A program made the translations under genes and the position numbers. The notes below the pieces were generated by a model. The model searched no databases. It had not been told where the DNA came from and was given only the letters and a program-made list of their open reading frames with translations. From a virus: a stretch of 38,808 nt of DNA. The stretch is from positions 1 through 38,808 of the IMG/VR virus record IMGVR_UViG_3300020410_001521; one strand, written 5' to 3'. Below, piece by piece: positions 1 to 10,108 of this stretch (position 1 is the first letter of the stretch; each line of letters starts with the position of its first letter).

Positions 1-447
1 TCAAGTTCGATAGTTTAATAGAAATGAAGCAGGCATTTCAGCACCACATAAAACAATCCCGTTTGTCTCACCAGTCATGTAAATCACTACGGTTGGATGG
101 TAAGTTCCTCGAAGTAGATTCATTTTACCGAATCGAACTTTAAGTACGTCTCCTTCGACTACCACATGATCACCCGGGTAACTTAATATCTGGTCTCCTA
201 CGATTACGTCAATTTTAGCAATGTCATTATTGCTCGCTGAGAAATCTAAACACCCTGACTCAGATACAACTGTATCATTAGTTGGGGATTCAACACCAAA
301 CGCTAAGTTAACTAAATTATTGCGGCCACTATACGCAGTAACGGTGCTTTCTGAAGAGAGGGTGTATGTGTTGTCAGCTAGAGCATTAATGAAAGTCCAA
401 ACAGAAACAACTACATGCCCAAGTGGCCCAATTGCCCCTAATTTCAT
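1..447 (-). CDS. Hypothetical tail-region protein (148 aa)
   Basis: I do not recognise this 148-aa protein. It is the last gene of the tail-fibre cluster. Its ATG overlaps the stop of the esterase fibre gene in an ATGA arrangement (444-447), so it is translated in the same late operon. The N-terminus (about residues 8-25) is hydrophobic enough to be a weak signal or membrane segment. The rest is polar and beta-rich, with two cysteines (about residues 66 and 134). Position suggests a virion accessory protein such as a fibre chaperone or a small receptor-binding subunit, but no motif shows this. Its stop codon forms the first three bases of the window, so it is complete. Confidence 0.7.
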   Translation of the reverse strand: MKLGAIGPLGHVVVSVWTFINALADNTYTLSSESTVTAYSGRNNLVNLAFGVESPTNDTVVSESGCLDFSASNNDIAKIDVIVGDQILSYPGDHVVVEGDVLKVRFGKMNLLRGTYHPTVVIYMTGETNGIVLCGAEMPASFLLNYRT

Positions 448-2513
448 AAAGTCACCCCACGCAGCAAGCCCCCATCTTCAGCCAGTAAGACGCTAACCTC
501 GATATTTGTACCCACCGGCACATCATCAAAGGTAAAGGTTGTCGCGCCACTGGCATAGATTTTTTGTCCAAAGAAAATCAGCGCTTCATTATCTACATCA
601 ATGACGCGGGTGTCGTAGGTGCCGTTAGCAAGCCCGGTAAAGGTGGCAGTAAAGTCTGAGCTAACTTGCTGCTGAACAGCAGCAGCTACATTAATAGTGA
701 CAGTGTCTGTACTGGTTAACCCGTTGGCATCGGTCACGGTGAGCGTGAACGTTAAATTCTGTGCGCTGTTGGTGCTCGGTGCGGTAAAAGTCGGCGCGGT
801 GGGCGTGGAACTATCAACCGTTACGGTATCACCGCTATCCTGTGCCAAGGCATAACTTACAATGGCCGCATCCCCGGCTGTACTGCCGGTAAAATCTAGC
901 GTGACTGTTACCCCTGCCGCCACCGATTGGTCTGGTCCGGCGCTGGCGATTGGTCCCGTCGCTGCGGGCGCTAACTCAATGTCAAACAATGTTGAGTAGG
1001 AGTTATACACCACATCAGCAACCGCCTGTAATGCCGCATCGGTTTCAAAATGGATCCCATCTGTTAGCGATACCGGTATGCCGGTCAGCGGGTTTGTTAT
1101 CTCAGCGTTATTGTTATTTTGGGCAACCAGTATTTGCGCGGCGCGAATGGTGGCAACATCCGTTGGGTCATAGCCAGCCGCATCAATATCACCGAGTGGA
1201 ATGATTAATGTATCCAGACCAAAATCTGCTTTAATGTCATTAATGAGTGCGTTGTATAGGGCCTGATACTGCGCCGAACTCGTACCTGTACCAGCATCTA
1301 ATTCTCCCTGCTGGAAAAACACCATACGACAACCATGTGCAATACCAATGCGTCGCGTCATTGACTGATAGAGATTAATGCCGTTGTACGTAGTCGATGA
1401 TGTTTTTTGCCAGTCTGACTGAGACGTGCCGCCCAATGCACACATGATCATTGCAATCGGCACGTCATGCTCAGACAGCCAGTTATCACAAAATCGCATC
1501 ATCCACGAGCCGCCTGCGGCATCCCGACCTAACAACTCATCGTTTGATACCCCGTCAACCTGGTTTGTGTTGTCATCAATTGGGTCGCTGGCCTCCTTCC
1601 ACACATCATCGTTACCCAGTAATACCGCACGGGTGCCGTTTGTCGAGCGATTATACGTCTGGAAATTCTCGCCCTGTGAGCGCATCTGACTCTGACCTGC
1701 CAGCACAAACACATCGCCCACGGTAACATAGTCCAGTGTAACCAGTGTGCCTGTCACATCATTACTAAACCGATAGGCAATCGTGTGATGCCCCGTATCC
1801 AGCGTCAATGATTCGTTGTATGTGCCACTTGATGCTGGGGATGCAACGATGGTATCCCATGCCCCGCCATCCAATTGCCGTTCAATGGTTGTGGCCGACC
1901 CCTCATAATCAACATCAAATTCAACGAGCGCTTGGTCAGACTCGTTACGCTGCCACGTTTCGTAACTAGCAATAGACGGCGTGATAACACCTCGCGGAAT
2001 TGATAGATTATCAAAGCTTTTATTGACCGATGCATAGCGCAAGCCGTGCTGCGTAGCAGTTTCGTTAAACGCCGCTGTACGGGTTAGCGTGTTGGCATCG
2101 TTAACAGTGGCGACAATATCCTGGCCACTCATAACCACTTTTATCGTGTAATCTGTGGTCGTGCTAAAGCTAGGGATATTAATTTGCGTCAGCTTGTTAA
2201 AAGAGCCGCTTTGCGCGGCGTAAATTGCAAACTCACCTGTACTGGCGTTAATTCCAGCAATTAAGAAATTGGCGTTATCTGACAACCTGAAAACAACCCC
2301 CTCAAGCGATGCGCTACTATCGCCCTCTGCGTTGTAAGTTGCTTGTATAGTGGCATCTGCTGCGCTTTGCTGAGTTACCAGCCACCCAAGCCCGCCAGGA
2401 TTGCTACCAGTGGCAAAAAGTTTGTTGTTATTTATTTCAAATGTACCCGCTGCCGCCGTCAATCCGGCCGGTAACGGATCACCATTCGCCCCTGTAAAGT
2501 CGTATAATGCCAT
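444..2513 (-). CDS. Tail fibre/spike with SGNH (SASA-type) carbohydrate esterase domain
   Basis: A 689-aa receptor-binding protein that probably removes acetyl groups from host surface polysaccharide. Residues 1-175 look like a LamG/concanavalin-type beta-sandwich. A linker domain (about 180-262) leads into an SGNH hydrolase of the sialic-acid acetylesterase family. The GQSQM block carries nucleophile Ser275, followed by a glycine-rich ALGGTS block (359-364), a QQGELD block (401-406, matching the family WxQGExD), and TDGIHF with Asp485 and His488 completing the triad. An Ig/PKD-like repeat follows at about 525-615 and a small beta-rich C-terminal domain after it. It lies 4 bp downstream of the beta-helix spike gene and overlaps the next gene by 4 bp. 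Family and catalytic residues are seen; the substrate is inferred. Confidence 0.82.
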   Translation of the reverse strand: MALYDFTGANGDPLPAGLTAAAGTFEINNNKLFATGSNPGGLGWLVTQQSAADATIQATYNAEGDSSASLEGVVFRLSDNANFLIAGINASTGEFAIYAAQSGSFNKLTQINIPSFSTTTDYTIKVVMSGQDIVATVNDANTLTRTAAFNETATQHGLRYASVNKSFDNLSIPRGVITPSIASYETWQRNESDQALVEFDVDYEGSATTIERQLDGGAWDTIVASPASSGTYNESLTLDTGHHTIAYRFSNDVTGTLVTLDYVTVGDVFVLAGQSQMRSQGENFQTYNRSTNGTRAVLLGNDDVWKEASDPIDDNTNQVDGVSNDELLGRDAAGGSWMMRFCDNWLSEHDVPIAMIMCALGGTSQSDWQKTSSTTYNGINLYQSMTRRIGIAHGCRMVFFQQGELDAGTGTSSAQYQALYNALINDIKADFGLDTLIIPLGDIDAAGYDPTDVATIRAAQILVAQNNNNAEITNPLTGIPVSLTDGIHFETDAALQAVADVVYNSYSTLFDIELAPAATGPIASAGPDQSVAAGVTVTLDFTGSTAGDAAIVSYALAQDSGDTVTVDSSTPTAPTFTAPSTNSAQNLTFTLTVTDANGLTSTDTVTINVAAAVQQQVSSDFTATFTGLANGTYDTRVIDVDNEALIFFGQKIYASGATTFTFDDVPVGTNIEVSVLLAEDGGLLRGVTL

Positions 2514-2517
2514 TGTG

Positions 2518-5430
2518 TTAACTCACTGTAATTGATAAAGAGGATGACCACGCGCCAATATCGCCACCATTGCGACACCGGGCCCGTAATTGATAGCTGC
2601 CAGCGCTCAGACTGACGGTACGCTTAAAACTCCCCTGGACACCGGGCAAACCAACGTTATCCAAAGGTAAATTTGACCAACTGCTGCCGCCATTACTGGA
2701 ATATTCAAACTCCATATCGGTCATATTGCACCGGCCATAATCGTGGTGACTGGGGTAGGATTTCAGCACATGGATGGAGCGGTCACCGGCTGTCACACTG
2801 GCCCCCTCATAGTAGAAACTGTCGTCTTTCTTTTGCTCTCCCATCTGCGCCAACGTCACGCAACGGATCCCATCCACTGCCGTATTCCATAATTCAATAA
2901 TGGCGTGGGAATGAGTCACGGTCAGCGCTTCGCGGGTGCCGTATTCCTGGGTAAGTTGACTGTTTGAAAGCCGCACGGTGCCGACATTGTGTACCCGCAA
3001 ATTACGGTAACTGCCCAGCATTGAGGCGTAATTAACCTCTGTGTAAGCTTTGGTATCAATAATGGAGTCTGAGCCGTGTTTACCGTCCAGATTGGTGACG
3101 TAATTGGTTTTTTCATAAATAGGCTGGGTAGACTGGTAGCCACCATTGATCACAATAATGTCGCTGTTACCAAACTCGCTGGAATAGTTACCGTAACTGC
3201 TATCGAGCAATAAATCGGCATCAAGGCCATGAATTTGCGCAAGCATTGCAAACGGCCCGTCGTTTTGATCAATCACAATGGCGTTTTGCCATATTTGACT
3301 TTGGCCCGTATACCCACCGGTATATTTAAACCCGTTTACTTCAACACTGTCGCAGCCATAGAGCGATATACCTTTTCGCACCGCATTCGCTTCAACGTTA
3401 TCAAACCGGAAATTTTTGCCGGCGCTTGAGTAGTCTATGAATCCAGCGTGGGGGTCGTTATACATTAAGCCTGTTACGGTCACATCAGCTGTCACTGTAT
3501 CGCGGATACGTGCCGCCTGCACAACGTCCCACTTAACTTCTATCGTGCCATCGCCGTTGTCAGTAGCACTCACTGTCGGCGTGGGCACCGCACCACTGCA
3601 CAAGAGTTTTTTCACGTAAATCGCGCCAATCGTGCCGGTAAAGCCCGTTGGCACAATGTCAATCACTGACGCCGAAACCGGGGCGCGGATAAGCCACACT
3701 TCAAAGCCTGGGATGGTATGACTGTAATCATCATCACTGAGCACTCCACCAATGCGCGGTTTAATGCTGCCAGCGGTGATATCGGTCAGTTGAATTTGAA
3801 TTTGATAGACTTCATCGGCTTCAAAGGCATAGCTGGCTGATAACACATCATTCTGCGCGGTGGCGCTGTAAACCTGACCGTTTTGCGTCCAATTTGCACC
3901 GCTAAACCCATCAGGGGCCACCACACGCGGCCCTAAATTGGCTGGCGGGTGTATTTCGAACTGGTGTGTATAAATTTCGGTTTCAGTAGAGTAGCGAAAG
4001 TAATCGATCGCCGTTTCACCCGCATCCAAATGCAGCCAGGCATCACCCGGTAAATACTTCACGCTCCCTTGCTTCATGGGGGCAATTTTTGCCCCGCTGG
4101 GCAGGTCTATGACATTCTCAAAGGGTCGGTCGCTACCCTGTACCGATACCGCATCCCATAAATCCGGGATATGGTTATACGGCATGTGTAGCACTTGGTT
4201 AGCATACACCGGTAGTACATCGGTAGTGACCGCAGCCAGCGTTTCGCGCCAGCTTTGCCCCGGCGTTAGGTTCAGCGTTTCGGTAAACACATTACCGTTA
4301 ATTCGCACGTTGTCGAGATTGACGGTGCAGTTCCCCAGGGCAGTGACAAACGGTAACGGCAGGCGGGCGCGGTAGTCGCCGCCCGTAATCGTGACGGTGA
4401 CACCCTCTGTCGCCACAAAGACGCCAAGACCGCCCGTTTCATCCAGATTTGTGCCGCAATTGATAAACTCACAATCCGCCGCACAATAATAAGCGTAGCT
4501 GTCACCGGCTAACTGGCGCGTCCATGCTTGAAAGCAATCATAAAACACACTGCCCGCACCGCCCACATAAATACCCGCTCCGCAAAAGTAGCTATGCAGG
4601 GCGCGAGCCTTGACCGGACAATGAAATACATAGGCAGGCCCGGAAAAACCGTGGTATTCCTGATAACGCACAATCGCAGTGCTCCCCGCTGCCATGAATA
4701 GAGCGGTATACAGCGTGTCACTTTCAGAAAAGCCGTGGTCGTCATTGACGATTTTTCCGCTGATGATTTCAATGTCAGAGTGACCACTACCCACACTGAC
4801 GCCGATATTGCCGCGCCCCCGCGCATTAAACCGCTGCAAGGATACGCCGCTGGCATTGTCGTTCAGCGCAAGGACTGGCGTTACACTCTCCAGCACATGC
4901 CAGTTGCGCAATGTTGCATTGGTCAGCGTAAAGCCGTTTGCATCCAGCAACGTGGTATTGATAGTAACGGCACCATCTATGGTAATTCCGTCATTATCAG
5001 ACAATAGGCGAATGGCCGCGTCAAAGTCACGAATACGCAAACCGTAAAACCGGTGATAAGCCGCATCGAGTTCAATCAGCGTTTGCGTGCCATCCCCTAT
5101 AACATAGGGCGCGGGTTTATCGAGCGTCACATCAATATCACGGGAGCCAACGGCCACGCCAAAATAAAAACTGACCTCGCCACCATACACAGCATCAATA
5201 TCGAGTAGCCACGCGGGGCGCTTTAACCGCCAATCTTGTACCGCATCAGGCAGACTGCCAATGTAAAAGTTATCGCCGTTTTCAAGACGAAACCCGGCAT
5301 CTTCATCGGTCGTGTACTCACGCGCATAAATCGAGCGCAATAACTGCGCGGGGTTACAATCCGCCCAGGATTCCCCCTCAGTCCAGCCACTTGCGCGAGA
5401 CAGGTTAATATCAAAACAGCGATTAGTCAT
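2518..5430 (-). CDS. Tail spike, right-handed beta-helix type
   Basis: A 970-aa protein in the spike position of the tail cluster. Residues about 90-400 and 640-860 are dominated by short repeated beta-strand turns rich in N, D, G and V (for example blocks such as GITIDGAVTI and VEVNGFKYTGG). This is the signature of pectate-lyase-like parallel beta-helices in phage depolymerases. The C-terminal 70 residues resemble a small Ig/FnIII-like domain (ending SLSITVS). The N-terminus lacks the virion-anchoring motif of Podoviridae spikes, so attachment is probably through the upstream 446-aa protein. The start ATG overlaps the stop of that gene by 8 bp. Polysaccharide binding or cleavage is inferred from the fold. 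No catalytic acid pair could be assigned by eye. Confidence 0.75.
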   Translation of the reverse strand: MTNRCFDINLSRASGWTEGESWADCNPAQLLRSIYAREYTTDEDAGFRLENGDNFYIGSLPDAVQDWRLKRPAWLLDIDAVYGGEVSFYFGVAVGSRDIDVTLDKPAPYVIGDGTQTLIELDAAYHRFYGLRIRDFDAAIRLLSDNDGITIDGAVTINTTLLDANGFTLTNATLRNWHVLESVTPVLALNDNASGVSLQRFNARGRGNIGVSVGSGHSDIEIISGKIVNDDHGFSESDTLYTALFMAAGSTAIVRYQEYHGFSGPAYVFHCPVKARALHSYFCGAGIYVGGAGSVFYDCFQAWTRQLAGDSYAYYCAADCEFINCGTNLDETGGLGVFVATEGVTVTITGGDYRARLPLPFVTALGNCTVNLDNVRINGNVFTETLNLTPGQSWRETLAAVTTDVLPVYANQVLHMPYNHIPDLWDAVSVQGSDRPFENVIDLPSGAKIAPMKQGSVKYLPGDAWLHLDAGETAIDYFRYSTETEIYTHQFEIHPPANLGPRVVAPDGFSGANWTQNGQVYSATAQNDVLSASYAFEADEVYQIQIQLTDITAGSIKPRIGGVLSDDDYSHTIPGFEVWLIRAPVSASVIDIVPTGFTGTIGAIYVKKLLCSGAVPTPTVSATDNGDGTIEVKWDVVQAARIRDTVTADVTVTGLMYNDPHAGFIDYSSAGKNFRFDNVEANAVRKGISLYGCDSVEVNGFKYTGGYTGQSQIWQNAIVIDQNDGPFAMLAQIHGLDADLLLDSSYGNYSSEFGNSDIIVINGGYQSTQPIYEKTNYVTNLDGKHGSDSIIDTKAYTEVNYASMLGSYRNLRVHNVGTVRLSNSQLTQEYGTREALTVTHSHAIIELWNTAVDGIRCVTLAQMGEQKKDDSFYYEGASVTAGDRSIHVLKSYPSHHDYGRCNMTDMEFEYSSNGGSSWSNLPLDNVGLPGVQGSFKRTVSLSAGSYQLRARCRNGGDIGAWSSSLSITVS

Positions 5431-6763
5431 TAGGAAGCCTTAATTTTGCAGATTCAATGGTAAATGTTCCTGATACAGCGCCGCCTGCACGTTTAAAATA
5501 GATACGCTCTTTATCAATGATGAACTTATGCGGGCCGTCATAGTGCATGATGTTTGGCTCTGCATTATCAATGGTGGCGGCCATTGAGTTGGTTAAGTTA
5601 CTGGTCACAACAATTAGTTCTGTCTCATAGAGATCGTAAGTGTTGGACGCAAAGAGTTGTAATGCGTCAGTTTCATCGGTGGCGGCGGTCGCCGTATAGG
5701 TCAGCAATTCACCCGCTACCTGCTCCCAGCTTGCGCCAGCACTGTAAGCCGCTGCCGGGGTAATATCTTCGCCGTACCAGTAGCCATCACTGCGTAAATC
5801 AAATTGCTGGAATCGCGTTTGGGTTTGACTTCCAAATTGATAGTCCACAATCGCGCCAATACTGGGCAAGCTGGATTGATTGCTGCTAAGCTCAACCCAC
5901 TTTTCCTTTCCATCACTGGTGTTTTCCAGCCGCACCCAGTCAATAATGCCCTGAAAGCCATCCCCGGCATTATCATCCCAACCAAATTTATACAAACTGG
6001 CAACGCTCGCGCTGATTTCGTGCCACTGGTTATTCGCCAGCACCGGCGCACCGGGTAAAAACACACTGGTATCATCAATCGGGTATACCCGCGCCTTAAT
6101 GGTGCCGGTGTAGGCGCTGGTAAATCGCAGCATATAGCCCCGCGTACAGACAAAAAACAACCGGGAGCGAATGGTTTTTGGGACTTGAGCAAACCCGGTG
6201 GAGACCGGCAGGTAAATTTCCTCACGCACCGTATCAACCAGCACCGCCTGCCCGTCATTGGTGGCGGGCAAGCTTTCTATTTCGCGATAGCCGATATAGC
6301 GCTTCAGCAAGTAAGGTAGGGAATTTGGCGGAGAAACTGAATTACCCGGCGTAGTGGACAGACTTTCATCACGCACACTGGCAATCGCAGTCTCAAGCAT
6401 ATCAGTGAGCGCGGTGAGATCTGATTGCACCACACCGCCTGCATACACATACACAGATTCGTTATCAATATCGTCTTGAGCTGTTGCGCCGCTGGTATAG
6501 TCGGATAACACCAGGTACCAAGTAGTACCTGTTTGCCAAATGTCGTTGCGTTGGTAACTCACGCCTGTTTGCCAGGCTCCGCGAGAGTTAGTGGCCCCGT
6601 ATTGTAAAACTGCCTGTGTAATTGCCCTGGCTAAGCTGGGTTTCTCACCGCCAAGTCGGGTTTGCACGATTGTATCTGCGTCACCGTTCACAATTTTTTC
6701 GGCGTCTTTCATATCTCGCTGAAGATCATAAATCTCCTGCACAGATGGAAATTGCTGTGTCAT
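5423..6763 (-). CDS. Tail fibre / adaptor protein
   Basis: A 446-aa protein directly downstream of the J-like tail tip gene. The N-terminal 60 residues are helical and charged (QEIYDLQRDMKDAEKIVNG) and could form the trimeric stalk that docks on the tail tip. A GAWQTGVSYQRNDIW block (about 82-96) resembles the carbohydrate-binding-like segment seen in many phage fibres, ending in a YLVLSDYTSG motif. The remainder is beta-rich with no catalytic motif. Its stop overlaps the start of the beta-helix spike gene, which suggests both are made in fixed proportion. I infer a fibre base or adaptor carrying the two enzymatic spikes. Confidence 0.65.
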   Translation of the reverse strand: MTQQFPSVQEIYDLQRDMKDAEKIVNGDADTIVQTRLGGEKPSLARAITQAVLQYGATNSRGAWQTGVSYQRNDIWQTGTTWYLVLSDYTSGATAQDDIDNESVYVYAGGVVQSDLTALTDMLETAIASVRDESLSTTPGNSVSPPNSLPYLLKRYIGYREIESLPATNDGQAVLVDTVREEIYLPVSTGFAQVPKTIRSRLFFVCTRGYMLRFTSAYTGTIKARVYPIDDTSVFLPGAPVLANNQWHEISASVASLYKFGWDDNAGDGFQGIIDWVRLENTSDGKEKWVELSSNQSSLPSIGAIVDYQFGSQTQTRFQQFDLRSDGYWYGEDITPAAAYSAGASWEQVAGELLTYTATAATDETDALQLFASNTYDLYETELIVVTSNLTNSMAATIDNAEPNIMHYDGPHKFIIDKERIYFKRAGGAVSGTFTIESAKLRLPND

Positions 6764-6769
6764 GGTTAG

Positions 6770-9253
6770 TTACTCGGGATAGTTATTATCGTTTTGGAAA
6801 ATTTCGGGAATGTACTCTTCAGCGGTAACTTTTACTGTCTCAGTGCCGCTGGGTTGGATGTTACGAATAAAGACTCTTTGAACTAATTCATCTGCAGTGC
6901 CAATACAGCAAATAGTGGGTTCCATTTGCGGATCAGATACAATCTGAAAGTCCAGTGTATTGGGTGAAACCAGTTCAATTTGATTGTTAGACGCACCGGC
7001 CTGAATGCTGTAAACACCGGAGAACTGGCCATTTGGCTTTCTGAGAACGGCAATATACTGTTGGCCTGCTTCAAATTCTGGTTCGAAATCTAAGGTAAGT
7101 ACCGGCTGCGAGTAGTCTGTTACAAAGAATGACTGGTTCGCTTTTAATGGTGAAACCAATGCATCAGGGCTACCGTAATCACTGTTTAGTGCATCGGTGG
7201 CGGTACTGAAATTATATGTGGCCGGTTTGAAGGCTAATCGATAGCGCTCACGCCAACCTAAGCGCCAGGCTCTGGTTTTATCTGTCACGCCTTTCATTTG
7301 AATACGCTTTGCTTTGGCTTCGTGGTCGCCAGGTAAAAAACATTTTACCGTTTCATTGCTACTGGTAACCGGATCGAGATATTCAACAATGATTCCTTTT
7401 GGTTCACTTGCTTTGAAATGTGTGTCAGTGCGGGTAATGCCGCTATCGAGCATAATGTCTGGGGTGTAAAGGTTGTTGTAATCATCGGTTTCTGCAAAGC
7501 GAACAGGCGAAAAAAAACCCTCTTTAATGGAGGGTTCGCAGTAAGCTGGAATGAGCATTATTTTGAGTGCTTCCCAGAGTGTGGTTTGGTCGGAGAAGTC
7601 GGCGTTTAAGCTATCCCCCCGACTTTCCAATAATGTTTCAAGTTCCTCTAATACCGCCCAGTTAATGATGTCTTCGCCGCTAGCGTCATAAATTGACCAG
7701 GCAACAAAACGCATAATGGAACTGGTTGCGCTTACGCTGAGAGATTCACTGTTTTGTATATGATCTTTGAGGTTCTTTAACGTTGGTAGTTTTCGTTTAG
7801 CGCCACGGATGTTGATTTTATTTTCTGCGGTTTGGGCCAGTGCATTTGTACCTCTCAGCCTGATCTGGAGAGTCGTTACATCAGCATAGCTTGCGGGGCT
7901 TTCCAGTAAACTTCTTATTCGAACGCAATGAATGTCATTGACGGTAGATGTGGTTCCTGCATCGGCAGTGACTCGGCGAACGCGAACTTCTGGGCGCATT
8001 ACACCTGATAGCGTAATTGACTCGGTAAAGCCTAATTCATCAAGCGTGTTATTAGTATAACTGTAATCCAGCTCTGTCCATGTACTGGTACCCACTTCAC
8101 GGTAAGCCACTTTAACAGCGACTGTTAAACTCGATAAACTGCCGTCGTTTTCGGTACGGGCCAACCCACGCGGAAAACGAAAATCAACTTCGATGGTATC
8201 GGTGGTTTCTCCTTGTGGTAACACTTCGAATGGGCCTTCCCAGTTCACACCGCCAGAAACCGCACCCCAGTCCACCGACTCACCGGTAGTCGTGGTGAGT
8301 GTCGTGCTACTTGCATCCTCATACTCCGTTACATAACTGCCTTGTGAATACCGAGGGTCTTCTCCGTCACCATCCCAGTAACGAGTAACAATTTGTTCGA
8401 CAACAGTTGCTGTTTCACCGTTACTACCACTGACAGAGGCTACCCGGTACGTACCCGCATTGGTTGAGCCAGTTAATGTAAAACGTTCATCAATAGCAAA
8501 AGGGAAAGTAACCGCTGTGCCATTGTCATAGCTTGTCATTTGGTCACCAGATGCATCAATAGTCCAGGCGCCAGCTTCGCTATCTGCCGAGGTGACAAGT
8601 TTTAGATCACTAATCTCATCGGTGGTGTACCAATTTTCATAAGATGGATGACCAGTAACATCAGAGCCTGGCTGGCTAAACTGCGCTGAAATATCGCCAG
8701 CGTAGTTCAGTGATGGTGTTTCGGCTATGTAAAGATTATTCAAATCAACGTCGAGTTCACCCACACAAACACAGAGGTTCAAATACAGGTACTCAATATT
8801 GCTCTCATATTTACGCCGAACAGGGGAGATGAGGTCAGGGTATATGGGTACTGACCCTGCTATTTCTCTTATAATTCCATTTGGTTTAGCTGTATTGGCC
8901 CTTGCATTAGGTGAGTAGATGCTATTGCCGTCTGGTGTGGACTCCTGATAACCATTCGGTATTTTGCTGGACACATAATAGGAATAGCCAACGGAAAGAA
9001 GCGTGATAGCTACATAAACCCAGGTAGATGGATCTTGAGGTTCAATGGTTACATCAATTATGTCATCTGCAACTAAAGTTTGGGTATGCTTGTCATGTGG
9101 CCAGTCACTGCCATTTAACTTTGCTGAAAACGGGTGATGTGCAGCTTTTGCATAGCCTGGTACATTGTCTGTCAACCATAACGTTAAAGTGCTATCTACG
9201 TTATGGGATTCCAAAAAATTCCCTAATTTGTTGTATATATTTAGCCTTGCCAC
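6770..9253 (-). CDS. Tail tip / host-specificity protein J-like
   Basis: A protein of about 827 aa occupying the lambda J position, last of the tail-tip genes and before the fibres. The N-terminal 75 residues (MARLNIYNKLG...) look like the tail-assembly hub domain. A hydrophobic segment follows at about 79-95 (VYVAITLLSVGYSYYV), a common feature of J-like proteins, then a long beta-rich baseplate-hub region with FnIII-like parts. I chose the GTG at 9253 because AAGG lies 8 nt upstream and it overlaps the NlpC gene by only 13 bp. Another GTG at 9334 would add 27 residues buried in the NlpC gene. The protein binds the host receptor or forms the central tip. Family assignment rests on position, size and the N-terminal pattern. 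Confidence 0.8.
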   Translation of the reverse strand: MARLNIYNKLGNFLESHNVDSTLTLWLTDNVPGYAKAAHHPFSAKLNGSDWPHDKHTQTLVADDIIDVTIEPQDPSTWVYVAITLLSVGYSYYVSSKIPNGYQESTPDGNSIYSPNARANTAKPNGIIREIAGSVPIYPDLISPVRRKYESNIEYLYLNLCVCVGELDVDLNNLYIAETPSLNYAGDISAQFSQPGSDVTGHPSYENWYTTDEISDLKLVTSADSEAGAWTIDASGDQMTSYDNGTAVTFPFAIDERFTLTGSTNAGTYRVASVSGSNGETATVVEQIVTRYWDGDGEDPRYSQGSYVTEYEDASSTTLTTTTGESVDWGAVSGGVNWEGPFEVLPQGETTDTIEVDFRFPRGLARTENDGSLSSLTVAVKVAYREVGTSTWTELDYSYTNNTLDELGFTESITLSGVMRPEVRVRRVTADAGTTSTVNDIHCVRIRSLLESPASYADVTTLQIRLRGTNALAQTAENKINIRGAKRKLPTLKNLKDHIQNSESLSVSATSSIMRFVAWSIYDASGEDIINWAVLEELETLLESRGDSLNADFSDQTTLWEALKIMLIPAYCEPSIKEGFFSPVRFAETDDYNNLYTPDIMLDSGITRTDTHFKASEPKGIIVEYLDPVTSSNETVKCFLPGDHEAKAKRIQMKGVTDKTRAWRLGWRERYRLAFKPATYNFSTATDALNSDYGSPDALVSPLKANQSFFVTDYSQPVLTLDFEPEFEAGQQYIAVLRKPNGQFSGVYSIQAGASNNQIELVSPNTLDFQIVSDPQMEPTICCIGTADELVQRVFIRNIQPSGTETVKVTAEEYIPEIFQNDNNYPE

Positions 9254-9600
9254 TGGTAATACCTTGTTATAGCAAACTTTTCGAACACATTGAAAGGGTC
9301 GACACTCAGTCCTCTTGAACGACTGGCGTGCCACACTTTTTGATTTCTTACTATCCCAACATGAATCAGCACTTCATCTGAAAAATGGCAGGCAACAGCA
9401 CCGTCTTTTGGGGCAGTAATTCTATGGAACCGCTTTTTAACGTTTCTAAACTCCCGGGTCATGGCGGCTTTGTCGTCTGGGCAAATACCGAATTTGGGAA
9501 TGAATTCAGCGGGAACGTTAAATTCTTTGTGTAATACCTCTCTCACAAAATCCCAGCAGTTATTGTCATCGCGATATTGCCAGAAACGCCAATCAAACAT
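9241..9600 (-). CDS. NlpC/P60-family tail tip peptidase (lambda K-like)
   Basis: A 119-aa protein of the NlpC/P60 cysteine peptidase superfamily found at phage tail tips, where it opens peptidoglycan cross-links during DNA entry. The motif DDNNCWDFVREVL carries the probable nucleophile Cys (about residue 15). LIHVGIV carries the probable catalytic His, and a basic WHASRSRG block follows. The start at ATG 9600 overlaps the stop of the upstream gene as ATGTTTGA, an 8-bp overlap. A TTG at 9666 would extend it by 22 residues but looks less likely. Gene order L-like, K-like, J-like matches lambda. Confidence 0.85.
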   Translation of the reverse strand: MFDWRFWQYRDDNNCWDFVREVLHKEFNVPAEFIPKFGICPDDKAAMTREFRNVKKRFHRITAPKDGAVACHFSDEVLIHVGIVRNQKVWHASRSRGLSVDPFNVFEKFAITRYYQWQG

Positions 9601-10108
9601 ATTTGGTACCGGGGAAAAACTCAGGGTAGTAACGTCTTTTTGGCCATTCGGTGTTGGCCAGCTCAAGAAATGATGCTCTGAGACTGACTTTTCTTAAGTT
9701 AACAACGGTGTCTTGTACAATCATTCTTACCAACGCTCTTGGAACCGATAAATCTGAAGCGACAAATATGCGTAGTTCAAGATAGATTTTCGTAGGCTCC
9801 CGGCCTTCTCTTACTTCCTGCCGATTATAGTTTTTTACCCAGTCAATTTCTCTGGCTGCTTCTAGTGACACATTGGACAGAGCAAACGATATGTCTTGTT
9901 TCCCCATGCCTGATTTCTCGGGCAATGAAAGTTCCATGCCCGTTGATTGATAAGTAACGGGGCTTCCGTCTTCCAGGGTGGTTTCAAGATCTTCATGCAT
10001 GCCAATAAAGGCGCGGCTTTTGTTAGTTAGCCCAGCGTGGACTAACCGTATTGCATAGATAGGGTCGTCACTTAAACTGGCATAGGCTTGTTTTAATGCT
10101 TCACTCAT
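9593..10108 (-). CDS. DUF1833-type tail tip protein (lambda L-like position)
   Basis: A 171-aa protein that resembles the DUF1833 family of siphophage tail proteins. It has the family's opening, an acidic N-terminus followed by a short strand and a HAGL turn. The middle carries NVSLEAAREIDWV, and the C-terminus ends with the paired arginines and FFPGTKYV block. Its position between the M-like and NlpC/P60 genes equals lambda gpL. Lambda gpL binds an iron-sulphur cluster, but no cysteine motif is seen here, so that feature is not expected. The ATG overlaps the stop of the previous gene in an ATGA arrangement. Confidence 0.75.
   Translation of the reverse strand: MSEALKQAYASLSDDPIYAIRLVHAGLTNKSRAFIGMHEDLETTLEDGSPVTYQSTGMELSLPEKSGMGKQDISFALSNVSLEAAREIDWVKNYNRQEVREGREPTKIYLELRIFVASDLSVPRALVRMIVQDTVVNLRKVSLRASFLELANTEWPKRRYYPEFFPGTKYV

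Noticed and set aside
9253-9334. N-terminal extension of the J-like protein from GTG 9334
   Set aside because: It lies inside the NlpC/P60 gene and lacks a ribosome binding site, whereas GTG 9253 has AAGG at proper distance.
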